Assembly: GCA_014595895.1 (NCBI GenBank)
Contig: JABUKB010000001.1
Location: forward strand, 2,024,034 to 2,088,033
Source: Lysinibacillus odysseyi
Lineage (GTDB): Bacteria; Bacillota; Bacilli; Bacillales_A; Planococcaceae
DNA length: 64,000 nt
Direction of reading: 5' to 3'
Shown here: positions 47,175 through 55,115 of the stretch, in pieces
Layout of the letters: each line of letters starts with the position of its first letter
How positions within the stretch are numbered: the stretch's first letter is position 1
Made by a program: the position numbers and the translations under genes
The notes under the pieces: generated by a model
What the model was told of the DNA's origin: nothing
Seen by the model: the letters and a program-made list of their open reading frames with translations, nothing else
Databases searched by the model: none

Positions 47175-47327
47175 ATGAATTTGCTTTCTGCTATTATTAT
47201 GGTCGTTGTTTGTATTATGACAATTTTTGCGGTTGCAGCTATTATTATTGCAAAACGTTCTAATTTCACAACGAAACAAACAATTGATCCCTACCCGACA
47301 GATACTCGAAAAGAGGAGCAACAATGA
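47175..47327 (+). CDS. Small single-pass membrane protein (YtzI-like)
   Basis: The 50-residue protein has one hydrophobic helix (about 3-26) and a polar tail with [10 protein letters not shown], resembling the KxTIDP tail of YtzI-type proteins. I chose the ATG behind GAGGTGACAAT; an upstream ATG lacks a site. Its stop overlaps the yidD start (ATGA), so the two are coupled. Function is unknown; a link to membrane protein insertion is suggested only by its partner. Confidence 0.72.
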   Translation: MNLLSAIIMVVVCIMTIFAVAAIIIAKRSNFTTKQTIDPYPTDTRKEEQQ

Positions 47328-47557
47328 AACATTTATTTATAGGGATTATTACCTTCTATCGAAAATTTATTTCACCTATGACACCTCCGTCATGTCGCTT
47401 CCATCCAACATGCTCTAGCTATGGGCTTGAAGCCTTTCAAAAACATGGAGCAATCAAGGGGATCCTATTAACCACTATACGTATTTTAAAATGTCAGCCC
47501 CTTCACCCTGGTGGCTTCGACCCTGTTCCAGAGAAATGGCCTTCGAAAAAAAAATAA
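47324..47557 (+). CDS. yidD: Membrane protein insertion efficiency factor YidD
   Basis: YidD family proteins assist membrane protein insertion near YidC/Oxa1. The 77-residue protein has the full signature: [28 protein letters not shown] (about 11-38) and [13 protein letters not shown]. The cysteines at about 24, 30 and 56 are conserved. It overlaps the upstream small membrane gene by 4 nt. A terminator overlaps its 3' end. Confidence 0.95.
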   Translation: MKHLFIGIITFYRKFISPMTPPSCRFHPTCSSYGLEAFQKHGAIKGILLTTIRILKCQPLHPGGFDPVPEKWPSKKK

Positions 47558-47577
47558 TTTCGAAGGTTATTTTTTAT
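47540..47577 (+). terminator. Terminator overlapping the yidD 3' end
   Basis: The stem CCTTCGAAA / TTTCGAAGG contains the last codons and stop of yidD and is followed by TTATTTTTTATT. Confidence 0.85.
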
Positions 47578-47620
47578 TGTGTTTTTAAAAGCTATCATGT
47601 ATCATAATCCATGTTGATGT

Positions 47621-47641
47621 AAATCGTAACAATTACAATTA
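47621..47641 (+). promoter_or_regulatory. Zur-like operator upstream of the zinc-binding lipoprotein gene
   Basis: AAATCGTAACAATTACAATTA agrees with the Zur box AAATCGTAATnATTACGATTT at all but three positions and has the same dyad centre. It lies 14 nt before the start codon. A zinc-binding transporter gene downstream makes zinc repression by Zur a natural reading. Confidence 0.75.
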
Positions 47642-47654
47642 AGAGGTGAAAAAT

Positions 47655-48653
47655 TTGAAAAGGCTTTTAACGGCATTATTCTTTCTGATAACAACTACTG
47701 TCCTTGCCGCTTGTGGCGATGATGAACAAAGCGCAACTGACACAGCAGCAGACAACACGTTATCTATCTATACAACTGTTTATCCATTACAATATTTTAC
47801 AGAACGAATTGGCGGTGAATATGTAGATGTAGCATCGATTTATCCCGCTGGGACAAATGAACATACTTTTGAACCGACACAAAAAGATATGATGGCTTTA
47901 GCTGATGCAGATTTATTTTTCTATGTAGGACTAGGCTTGGAGGGTTTTGTAGACAAGGCGCAAAAAACATTAGCCAATGAGCACGTTACATTAGTTGCTA
48001 CTGCTAATGATATCGATCCGGAAAAACTAGATATTTCTACAGGTCATGTACATGCGGAAGACGAGGAACATGCTCATGAAGCAACTGAAGAAGAACATGC
48101 TCACGAGGCAACCGAAGAAGAACATGCTCATGAACATGATTCCCATGTGTGGTTATCCCCTATTCTTTCGAAGGATTTAGCCGCTGTTATTAAAGAACAA
48201 TTAACAGCAGCTTTACCGGAACAAGAAGCGGTATTTACGGAAAACTATGAGACACTTATTGCTGAACTTGATGCACTTCATCAAGAATTTGAAGCAATGG
48301 CCGCTGCTACTACTAAGAAAACTTTCTTTGTTTCCCATGCAGCATTTGGTTATATTGCCGGTCAATACGGCTTTACTCAAGTCCCTATCGCTGGTCTTAA
48401 TTCTCAAAGCGAACCATCGCAAAAAGAGTTAACGAAAATTGTGGATTTGGCAAAGAAAGAAGATATCAACTATATTTTCTTTGAGCAAAATGTATCATCT
48501 AATTTAACAACAGTTATTCAAAATGAAGTGGGCGCAGACTCCCTCATTCTTCATAATTTAAGTGTCCTTACTGCTGAAGATATTAAAAATGAAGAAACGT
48601 ACTTTACATTAATGAGGAAAAATATAGACGCTTTAAAAACAGCACTACAATAA
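47655..48653 (+). CDS. znuA: Zinc-binding ABC transporter substrate-binding lipoprotein (ZnuA/AdcA type)
   Basis: The lipobox VLAAC lies at about residue 19, so the protein is anchored outside. The cluster A-I metal-binding fold has TTVYPLQYFTERIGGEYVDV, the ligand in GTNEHTFEPTQKD, and His in SHVWLSP. A His/Glu-rich loop (about 130-160) holds tandem EEHAHEAT units. The TTG start is preferred: GAGGTG is 6 nt before it, while the upstream GTG lies inside that site. No ABC permease or ATPase is adjacent, so the partner proteins must be elsewhere. A Zur-like box precedes it. Confidence 0.9.
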   Translation: MKRLLTALFFLITTTVLAACGDDEQSATDTAADNTLSIYTTVYPLQYFTERIGGEYVDVASIYPAGTNEHTFEPTQKDMMALADADLFFYVGLGLEGFVDKAQKTLANEHVTLVATANDIDPEKLDISTGHVHAEDEEHAHEATEEEHAHEATEEEHAHEHDSHVWLSPILSKDLAAVIKEQLTAALPEQEAVFTENYETLIAELDALHQEFEAMAAATTKKTFFVSHAAFGYIAGQYGFTQVPIAGLNSQSEPSQKELTKIVDLAKKEDINYIFFEQNVSSNLTTVIQNEVGADSLILHNLSVLTAEDIKNEETYFTLMRKNIDALKTALQ

Positions 48654-48668
48654 AAAACCCTCTAAAAC

Positions 48669-48712
48669 AAAGATCGATAACTATTAGACATGTCTAATAG
48701 TTATCGATCTTT
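48669..48712. terminator. Perfect 20-bp stem after the zinc-binding lipoprotein gene
   Basis: AAAGATCGATAACTATTAGA and its complement flank a CATG loop. The T tracts are modest on both strands (CTTTGTTTTAG on minus, CTTTAGCATTTT on plus). It sits between convergent genes, so bidirectional termination is likely. Confidence 0.75.
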
Positions 48713-48812
48713 AGCATTTTCCCACAATCGCATCCGATTGTTGAACTGTGATTCCTTTACTATATTTAACTAATACTAATAAACAATCTCATTTCATAAG
48801 AGAAATTTTGTA

Positions 48813-50003
48813 CTACTCTTGATAGGATTTCTCTCTAATTTTAGTCAGAATTACATCGGCTGCTTCTACCGCACCACCGGTTTTTCGAAAGGTTTCTGAC
48901 AACCTTTGTGCATTTTCATAATATGTCCGATTCTCCAACACCTCAGCTACCGCTGTTGCCAAATACTTTGGCTTGTTCCATTTTAATTTCAATCCTATCC
49001 CCAGTTCGACAACCCGGTCAGCCACCATTCTTTGTTCACTATGTTGCGGAAATAAAACCATAGGAACTCCAAAATATAGACTTTCATTTGCACTATTCAT
49101 ACCGCAGTGGGTAATAAATACATCTGCTATCTGTAATATCGATATCTGATCCACGGAGTTTTTCACTGTGAAATTTCCTGGTATGCTGCCAAGAGAAGAA
49201 ATCTTAGTTTTTTCACCAACTGACATCACAACATCATAGTCTGTATTTGCAAATGCTTTGATGTAGTTTTGATAAAAATCTCGATTTTGATTAAGTACAG
49301 TTCCAAGGGAAATATAGACTACCTTTCTATCTTTTTTATCGTTCTGTACCGGCGGAGAGTGCCTAATGGATGGTCCGACAAAGGCATATCGCTTAGAGAA
49401 GGTATCCGCCATCGGCTGGAATTCTTTGGACGTGTAGACAATGGTATCCGTTTTATTATCATTTTGAACAATCGATACAAAGTTTCTTACTTCATAACCA
49501 TGATTCTTAAGCAACTGAATTTTTTTGTTAATTCGTGGCATGCCTAAGACCATTCTCCATAGTTCCATGAAACTATGCTTCATCAGTTTGGCTGTATACT
49601 CATTAAAAGCAAAGGAAGTAGTCGAACAAATATATGGGATTTCTAGTTTCTTGGCAAATAATTTTCCCCAAAAACATAAAGAGTCAGATACAATGCAATC
49701 CGGCTGAATTGTTCTTAAACCCTTACATACCTTTTCATCTAAAGCAATGGTCGTATCAGCCACCATTTCAATCAATGCTGCAAAATCTTTGCCAACCGTG
49801 CGATCTAATTCTTTTTGTGATAGCAGGGGCAAAAATTCATCACAAGCAATAAATGTAGCACCCGCGCCTTCTATTTTTTCCTGAAATTTTAAGAAGGAAT
49901 AATACCAAACTTGATGGCCTCTATTTACTAAATCGGCTACTACCGGAATCGTCGGATTGGTATGACCTTGGGCGGGTATCGAAAAAAACACGATTTTACT
50001 CAT
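48813..50003 (-). CDS. MGT-family glycosyltransferase (macrolide-type, YjiC-like)
   Basis: This GT1 enzyme of 396 residues probably transfers a sugar from a UDP donor to a small hydrophobic acceptor. The N-terminus IVFFSIPAQGHTNPTIPVVADL (about 4-25) has the acceptor-side His in GHTNP. The C-terminal donor loop has THCGMNSANESLYFGVPMVLFPQHSEQ, matching the UDPGT HCGxxS...GVPxxxxPxxxEQ pattern. Macrolide inactivation or flavonoid glucosylation are typical activities; neither can be assigned here. Its ATG overlaps the stop of the HTH-AbrB gene. Confidence 0.88.
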   Translation of the reverse strand: MSKIVFFSIPAQGHTNPTIPVVADLVNRGHQVWYYSFLKFQEKIEGAGATFIACDEFLPLLSQKELDRTVGKDFAALIEMVADTTIALDEKVCKGLRTIQPDCIVSDSLCFWGKLFAKKLEIPYICSTTSFAFNEYTAKLMKHSFMELWRMVLGMPRINKKIQLLKNHGYEVRNFVSIVQNDNKTDTIVYTSKEFQPMADTFSKRYAFVGPSIRHSPPVQNDKKDRKVVYISLGTVLNQNRDFYQNYIKAFANTDYDVVMSVGEKTKISSLGSIPGNFTVKNSVDQISILQIADVFITHCGMNSANESLYFGVPMVLFPQHSEQRMVADRVVELGIGLKLKWNKPKYLATAVAEVLENRTYYENAQRLSETFRKTGGAVEAADVILTKIREKSYQE

Positions 50004-50440
50004 TCTGACTCATCCCCCGTCGGTTCAGCTTTTCGGATCATCTCTGCAAATTCCAAGAAACTCTCACTTTTTAAGACTGCAATTCCTTTTGTCTCGTCTT
50101 CTCCTAGAACAACGAGCTTATCACCAGCATGAATCTGGTACATTTCACGTGCTTGTTTAGGAATCACAATCTGCCCTCGATCTCCTACCTTCACAACACC
50201 AAAGAAATGCTTCCCCTTGGGTCTGAGCTGTTTTGCCTCTTCTTCACTCATATTACGGGATAATTGGTCTAAGGTTACTTGAAAAATCTCAGCGAGTATT
50301 TTGCATTTATAAATATCGGGCAAGCCTTCCCCAGTTTCCCACTTTGCTACTGTCTGTCGTGATACGTTTACCTTCTCAGCTAATTGTTCCTGACTTAGTT
50401 TATGTTTTTTACGCAAAATACGAATATTCATACCGATCAT
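50000..50440 (-). CDS. HTH(XRE)-AbrB dual-domain transcriptional regulator
   Basis: Residues about 1-58 form an XRE helix-turn-helix (IRILRKKHKLSQEQLAEKVNVSRQTVAKWE). Residues about 75-120 form an AbrB/MazE swapped-hairpin fold (GDRGQIVIPKQAREMYQIHAGDKLVVLG). Carrying both DNA-binding folds is uncommon. The ATG 9 nt after AAGGAG is taken as the start; the first ATG lies inside that site. The stop overlaps the glycosyltransferase start. An 18-bp palindrome at its promoter is a likely autoregulatory operator. Confidence 0.85.
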   Translation of the reverse strand: MIGMNIRILRKKHKLSQEQLAEKVNVSRQTVAKWETGEGLPDIYKCKILAEIFQVTLDQLSRNMSEEEAKQLRPKGKHFFGVVKVGDRGQIVIPKQAREMYQIHAGDKLVVLGEDETKGIAVLKSESFLEFAEMIRKAEPTGDESE

Positions 50441-50454
50441 GTCTTTCATCTCCT

Positions 50455-50472
50455 TATATATTTAAATATATA
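50455..50472. promoter_or_regulatory. Perfect 18-bp palindrome, likely operator
   Basis: TATATATTTAAATATATA is fully self-complementary. It overlaps the predicted -10 box (TATAGA read from 50474) and start of the HTH-AbrB gene and ends against its ribosome-binding site. This position fits repression. Confidence 0.6.
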
Positions 50473-50497
50473 GAAGACCTAAAGTGAAATCTATCAA
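50469..50497 (-). promoter_or_regulatory. Promoter of the HTH-AbrB/glycosyltransferase operon
   Basis: TTGATA and TCTATA lie 17 bp apart on the minus strand, about 30 nt upstream of the ATG. Confidence 0.55.
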
Positions 50498-50694
50498 CAG
50501 TTCTCAACATTTTTTGTTAAAAATTGTGGCAAAGCAGCTATAACTTTGGTACAACCTAACAAGCGGGAAGCTTAAGGTTACCTCCTGCAATGCCTTCTAA
50601 TTGATAAACAGCTAAATCTAAACTTATCATTGAATCATTACATGCCCTATTAATTTAAAAACAGTAATGTAGATTCCATTACTTTTTACAATAG

Positions 50695-50722
50695 AAAAAC
50701 AATCCCCCTAATGTAGGGATTG
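50695..50722 (-). terminator. Terminator overlapping the cdaS 3' end
   Basis: The stem CAATCCCT / AGGGGGATTG (one bulge) includes the last cdaS codons and is followed by TTTTTC on the minus strand. Confidence 0.7.
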
Positions 50723-51328
50723 AGCAGTAGCTATGGGATGAAGTATTCCATCTAGTGCAAAGGAAACTCCGCCTGTCTCTTCTGACACAACAAGTACAAG
50801 AGCATCACTTTTCTCTGATAAACCTATTGCGGCACGATGACGAGTGCCAAGCTTTTTCCCGCTTATAGCTGTAGTTGTTAAGGGAAGAACGTTTGCAGCT
50901 GAAACGATTTCATTACCGCAAATCAGCACAGCTCCATCATGAAGGGGGTTACCAGGATAAAAGATAGCTTCTAACAATGCAGGCGTCAAAGTGCCTCCTA
51001 TGGCTGTTCCTTTTTGAATAAAAGCATCGAGAGGATCATGGCGCTGCACTACAATCAACGCACCATGTCTACGGTCGGACAGTTTTTGAACACAGTTGGA
51101 AAGCTCTACATATTTATCTGTAAAAGCTGATAAATAACACTGCAAATAAAAGGAAGCAGCAACTGACTCCATTTGAATAAATTTTTCTTTAATCTCCTCT
51201 AGTTTGCCCAAGAGACAATAGTTCTCGTTACCTAGCACCTCTAAACTATGTTGGAGTTCATTAGTGATTTGCTGTATTCCTTCTGACATTTGCTGTCTCA
51301 TTGGTGAAAAATCACAATCAGCGTTCAT
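50708..51328 (-). CDS. cdaS: Sporulation-type diadenylate cyclase CdaS
   Basis: CdaS makes cyclic di-AMP from two ATP. Residues about 1-65 are two helices (the YojJ N-terminal autoinhibitory domain). The DAC domain carries GNPLHDGAVLI (DGA motif, about 131-133) and GTRHRAAIGLSE (RHR motif, about 163-165). There are no membrane helices as in CdaA and no DNA-binding module as in DisA. The 206 residues match CdaS. In Bacillus it is expressed in the forespore; I see no clear sigma-G promoter here. AGGGGAG precedes the ATG. Confidence 0.93.
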   Translation of the reverse strand: MNADCDFSPMRQQMSEGIQQITNELQHSLEVLGNENYCLLGKLEEIKEKFIQMESVAASFYLQCYLSAFTDKYVELSNCVQKLSDRRHGALIVVQRHDPLDAFIQKGTAIGGTLTPALLEAIFYPGNPLHDGAVLICGNEIVSAANVLPLTTTAISGKKLGTRHRAAIGLSEKSDALVLVVSEETGGVSFALDGILHPIATAQSLH

Positions 51329-51581
51329 ATATTAATAACTCCCCTCAATAATAGAAAATTCAATAATGCTAATGAATATAGTAGTAATCAAACAATAGTT
51401 TTCACCTTACTGGAGGCAATTATGTATAAATTTTTTCTGGAATGTACAATCTAAAGTCTGCTTTACAAGCCCAAAAATTCTTCAAGACTATGGGCCTTTA
51501 ATGGAAAGAAGCGCTTATTCCGTTTCAATTGAATATAGATTATCTTCAAAAGTCCCTCTCAATACACAAGTACGTATAAAT

Positions 51582-52433
51582 TCATTGGACCCAATGGGAG
51601 GGACGTTGTATATGAGAAGGTAATATTGTCTTTCCATCACCTTTAGTCGAATTAATTTGCATTTGAGTTACAAACATACTCGTAGATAAGTTCGCTCCTG
51701 TTAAATTAGCATCACGCAAATCAGCACCAATAAAATCAACACCTCTTAAATCCGCATTGCTCATATCTGCGGCAATCAAATATGCTCCCCTTAAATTTAT
51801 TGCTCTTAAATCTTTACCTCTTAATTTTTTACCAATCCAGTCAGCCCTTTCATGACTATAGTTCTTGCCATTTTTAGCGTTAGGTAACTTGGCAATTAGG
51901 CTTTCTCGAATATACTTACTAGTTTCTGAAAGCAATTTATTTAATGGAAATCTATACATCACCAAATCAGCAGATAATAATTGTTCAGCCTCAAGCTTTG
52001 TTAAGTTCTGCAATTCTTTTAGCTGCACACTCAATTGATCAGACAAAGCACGTGGAATGTCATAAGACAAAGCTTCTGCTGTGTACGCAATCATCTCATG
52101 TATTTGTTCCATAACTGGAAACACTCGGAACATCTTCTCTCTAATTTCAGGATAACCTCTCCAACTTTGACCTTTAAAAATAACTTGAGAAACGACTTGT
52201 CCAGCACCTAGACAGTCGAATACTGTACAGCCCTTAAAACCTCTTTCTCGTAGATCACTGTGAATTTGACAACTATAATTAGATTGTAAATTAACACAAG
52301 GTGTACCTGCTGGCTTGTTAATTGGAAAATCACTCGATGCTGCAATATTCAGCGCTGTGCAGCAAAGCCCAAAACACTTTGTACAATCAGCTCTTAAACT
52401 TTCTCGAATATTTTGGATTGTTTCATTATACAT
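51582..52433 (-). CDS. Pentapeptide-repeat protein with Cys-rich N-terminus
   Basis: Residues about 1-75 hold eight cysteines starting CTKCFGLCC (about 17-25), resembling the CxxCxxCC Fe/Zn-binding pattern. The middle is helical. Residues about 205-260 form pentapeptide repeats (A(D/N)LRG style; LRGKDLRAINLRGAYLIAAD). Pentapeptide proteins can mimic DNA and protect gyrase (Qnr-like), but this one has only about ten repeats. A Cys-rich plus pentapeptide architecture is known in Bacillales without assigned function. AGAGGATG precedes the ATG. Confidence 0.82.
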   Translation of the reverse strand: MYNETIQNIRESLRADCTKCFGLCCTALNIAASSDFPINKPAGTPCVNLQSNYSCQIHSDLRERGFKGCTVFDCLGAGQVVSQVIFKGQSWRGYPEIREKMFRVFPVMEQIHEMIAYTAEALSYDIPRALSDQLSVQLKELQNLTKLEAEQLLSADLVMYRFPLNKLLSETSKYIRESLIAKLPNAKNGKNYSHERADWIGKKLRGKDLRAINLRGAYLIAADMSNADLRGVDFIGADLRDANLTGANLSTSMFVTQMQINSTKGDGKTILPSHIQRPSHWVQ

Positions 52434-52667
52434 TTTTGCATCCTCTTTACATTTTCTATTTTTTGGTTAAAAAACTTTTGATTCTATTGTACATGATTCT
52501 TAAAAAATTAGACCATTTTCTGGAATAATATTTTAAAGGTAATGGAATATGCATGCTTGAATGTAGAGAAGATATGAAAGTTACCAATCTCCAAAAACAG
52601 TTAATATTTAGGAACCTTAACATATACGTATCGTTTGTATAAATAGTGTGTGTAAAAGGAGAGTAAC

Positions 52668-53483
52668 ATGGGAGAAATAGATATTATCTTAATAATTAAA
52701 ATGATTCTTATTGGGTTGGTTCAAGGCTTTACAGAACCGATTCCAGTATCGTCCAGTGGACATGTAATGATTGCCAGTGAAATTTTGGGACTAGGTGAAC
52801 AAGGATTTACTTTTGCGATATTAACAAATACGGCTTCGCTAATTGCCATTCTTTATATTTATAAACAAGATATTGTAAGGCTAGCAAGCAATTCAATTCT
52901 ATATGCAAGAACGAAAAACCGCCGCTATCTGAGTGATTTTCGTTTTGTTTGCTTTATAGTCCTTGCTACTATTCCAGCAGGTGTTCTCGGAATATTATTA
53001 AATGACTATATCGCAGAAAACGTCAGTATGACCGTGATTGCTATCATGTTATTTGTTACAGGGATTGCCTTGTGGTTCATTCGAAATATGAAGGGACATA
53101 AAGGTGAGCGTGATATTACGATAAAAGATGCGCTCATTGTTGGTTTAGGACAGGCTGCTGCTTTAACGCCAGGGATTAGTCGGTCAGGCGCGACCATTAT
53201 ATCATCGATTGCCGTTGGGATGAAACAAGATACAGCACTTCGTTTTTCATTTATGCTGTATATCCCAGTGAGCCTTGGAGGGGTCATACTAGGCTTCTCT
53301 GATTTTATAAATGAACCGAATAAAGCGGATTTGGCAATCCCGTATTTAGCCGCATTTATTGCGACACTTTTCATGACCTATTTTGCTTTTAAATGGTTTG
53401 TGGGAATTATGAAAAATGGGAAGCTAATTTATTTTACTTATTATTGTTTTGCTATCGGTATTTTACTTTTAGTTTTCTTCTAA
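52668..53483 (+). CDS. uppP: Undecaprenyl-diphosphatase UppP/BacA
   Basis: UppP dephosphorylates undecaprenyl pyrophosphate at the membrane, recycling the lipid carrier and conferring bacitracin tolerance. The 271-residue polytopic protein has the (E/Q)xxxE motif with QGFTEPIPVSSSGHV (about 19-33) and PGISRSGATI (about 168-177). The sequence FTEPIPVSSSGH, with Pro after the Glu, departs from the common LTEFLPVSSTGH but is within family variation. AAAGGAG precedes the ATG. It is isolated on the plus strand and followed by a strong hairpin. Confidence 0.93.
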   Translation: MGEIDIILIIKMILIGLVQGFTEPIPVSSSGHVMIASEILGLGEQGFTFAILTNTASLIAILYIYKQDIVRLASNSILYARTKNRRYLSDFRFVCFIVLATIPAGVLGILLNDYIAENVSMTVIAIMLFVTGIALWFIRNMKGHKGERDITIKDALIVGLGQAAALTPGISRSGATIISSIAVGMKQDTALRFSFMLYIPVSLGGVILGFSDFINEPNKADLAIPYLAAFIATLFMTYFAFKWFVGIMKNGKLIYFTYYCFAIGILLLVFF

Positions 53484-53577
53484 GGGCTATTAATTTACTA
53501 AATGAAAGAAAAGGTGCTTACCTTACACAAGATTTAATGAATGATATTCGAGATTCAGGCGCGAGGATAGAAAAACG
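53484..53577 (+). pseudogene. Possible orphan coding remnant after uppP
   Basis: A stretch of about 30 codons reads without stops as NLLNERKGAYLTQDLMNDIR followed by DSGARIEKRQ, immediately after the uppP stop. It has normal codon usage but no start or ribosome-binding site, and it ends at the hairpin 53579-53624. It may be the tail of a lost gene. No family was recognised. Confidence 0.3.
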
Positions 53578-53578
53578 T

Positions 53579-53624
53579 CAAAGGTCGGTATTTATTGGAA
53601 ATATCCAATAAATACCGACCTTTA
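53579..53624. terminator. Bidirectional hairpin between uppP and menE
   Basis: A perfect 19-bp stem AAAGGTCGGTATTTATTGG with an AAATAT loop lies between convergent genes. T tracts are short, but the stem is very stable. Confidence 0.8.
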
Positions 53625-53627
53625 TGT

Positions 53628-55058
53628 TTATAGCCACTCTTTTAATTTTCTGCGCATCAACTTATTCGCACCATTACGCGGAAGCGATGGAACACTTTTA
53701 AATACTTTTGGTACTTTATAGCGCGCTAAACGCTGGTAACAGAGCTCTTGCAATACCGACACGTCACATTCTTCTTTTAGAACGACAAACGCGGCCGGCA
53801 CCTGTCCCCATTTCTCATCTTCTACTGCACAAACACCTGCATCCTGTACACTTGGGTGAGCTACCAGCACTGCTTCAATCTCGGCAGGATAAATATTTTC
53901 CCCACCTGATATAATTAAATCGGCACGGCGATCGATTACATATAAAAAGCCCTCTTCATCTATATAGCCGATGTCCCCCGTTTTCAGCCAGCCGTCCTCT
54001 AAGGAAGCTTTGTCGCTAAAGCGGCCAATATAGCCCGGTGTCACATGAGGTCCGCGAATACAGATTTCCCCTTCTCTGCTTGACGGATCTGATTTCTCAA
54101 TGCGGATTTGATTGAAAAATAAAGGTTTGCCTGCTGATCCCGCTTTGCGCATGGCGTCCTCATTACTCAATGTAGCAGTTTGCGAAGATGTTTCGGTCAT
54201 CCCATATGTTTGAGAAACTCTTAAATGTAACGCTTGCGCACGCTCCAAATAGGAAACCGGCACCGGTCCTCCCCCTGCTAGAATAGTCGTAAAATTCAGA
54301 TGGGCTACCAGCTGGTGCTGTTCCATATAAGTAAGCATACGTTCCAAGGCAACCCCGACAATGGACATCTTTGTCACAGTTCCATTCGCTATCTCATGAG
54401 CACAGCTTGCCTCATCAAATTTCTCGTATAGGCAAACTGTCATCCCGTAGAGCAATGAACGCATCAGGATAGAAAAGCCGCTAATATGGAAAATAGGAAC
54501 AGCACAAAGCCAGACATCCTGCTCTGCCAGCCCTAAATTTAAAGCAGACCCCATCGCGCTATAGGTATGATTTTGCAATGTTTGACGAACTCCTTTTGGG
54601 AAGCCTGTCGTGCCTGATGTGTACATAATGGAGATCGTTTGTTGCTCATCCCACTCTGCAGCAAATGCTACCATCGTTTCGTCACTTGCAAATAGCTCAG
54701 CAAACGATAGTGTCGGAAAGTCAGCTACTTTTTCCGCTGCCCCGTCCCCTGCTAATACCATTTTTACATCAGCATCTTCTATTTGGTACGCCAATTCATA
54801 CGGCGATAAGCGATTATTTAAAAAGACGATTTCCAATCTTGCATGCATACAGCCATATATCACATGGATGAGCTCTGCATTGGAAGGAGCTAAAATAGCT
54901 ACACGTTCCCCTGCTACTAGCTGATGTGTGGCCAGCTTTCTCGCCACTTTTTCGGCTATTTGAAATAATGCATGAAAGGTCCACTCTTTCTCGCCAAATC
55001 GCAAGCCGATACGATCTGGTGTCAAATAACTACGCTGCGCTAACCAGTTGGGTTGCAT
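53628..55058 (-). CDS. menE: o-Succinylbenzoate-CoA ligase
   Basis: MenE activates o-succinylbenzoate with ATP and CoA in menaquinone synthesis. The adenylation motif is IMYTSGTTGFPKGVRQT (about 146-162). GDIGYIDEEGFLYVIDRRADLIISGGENIYPAEIE holds the Asp and hinge region (about 365-400). The C-terminal catalytic Lys is in PRNGANKLMRRKL. AGGAGG lies 5 nt before the ATG. It is split from menB by a GGDEF gene and is the last men gene here. A terminator lies between it and that gene, so it may have its own or read-through expression. Confidence 0.94.
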   Translation of the reverse strand: MQPNWLAQRSYLTPDRIGLRFGEKEWTFHALFQIAEKVARKLATHQLVAGERVAILAPSNAELIHVIYGCMHARLEIVFLNNRLSPYELAYQIEDADVKMVLAGDGAAEKVADFPTLSFAELFASDETMVAFAAEWDEQQTISIMYTSGTTGFPKGVRQTLQNHTYSAMGSALNLGLAEQDVWLCAVPIFHISGFSILMRSLLYGMTVCLYEKFDEASCAHEIANGTVTKMSIVGVALERMLTYMEQHQLVAHLNFTTILAGGGPVPVSYLERAQALHLRVSQTYGMTETSSQTATLSNEDAMRKAGSAGKPLFFNQIRIEKSDPSSREGEICIRGPHVTPGYIGRFSDKASLEDGWLKTGDIGYIDEEGFLYVIDRRADLIISGGENIYPAEIEAVLVAHPSVQDAGVCAVEDEKWGQVPAAFVVLKEECDVSVLQELCYQRLARYKVPKVFKSVPSLPRNGANKLMRRKLKEWL

Positions 55059-55071
55059 AAAAATTCCTCCT

Positions 55072-55108
55072 AAAAAAGGCAAACTCATCTATTGGTGAGC
55101 TGCCTTTG
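55072..55108 (-). terminator. Terminator of the GGDEF gene, just upstream of menE
   Basis: The arms AAAGGCA-GCTCA / TGAGT-TGCCTTTTTT lie on the minus strand directly before the menE ribosome-binding site. It should cut off read-through into menE unless relieved. Confidence 0.85.
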
Positions 55109-55115
55109 ACCAAAA

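Noticed and set aside
48057..48140. Tandem repeat in the zinc-binding lipoprotein gene as a CRISPR or mobile repeat
   Set aside because: The units encode in-frame His/Glu repeats of a metal loop and have no spacers.
47578..53627. Integrated mobile element
   Set aside because: No transposase, integrase, tRNA boundary or flanking direct repeat was found; only an accessory-like gene mix supports transfer.
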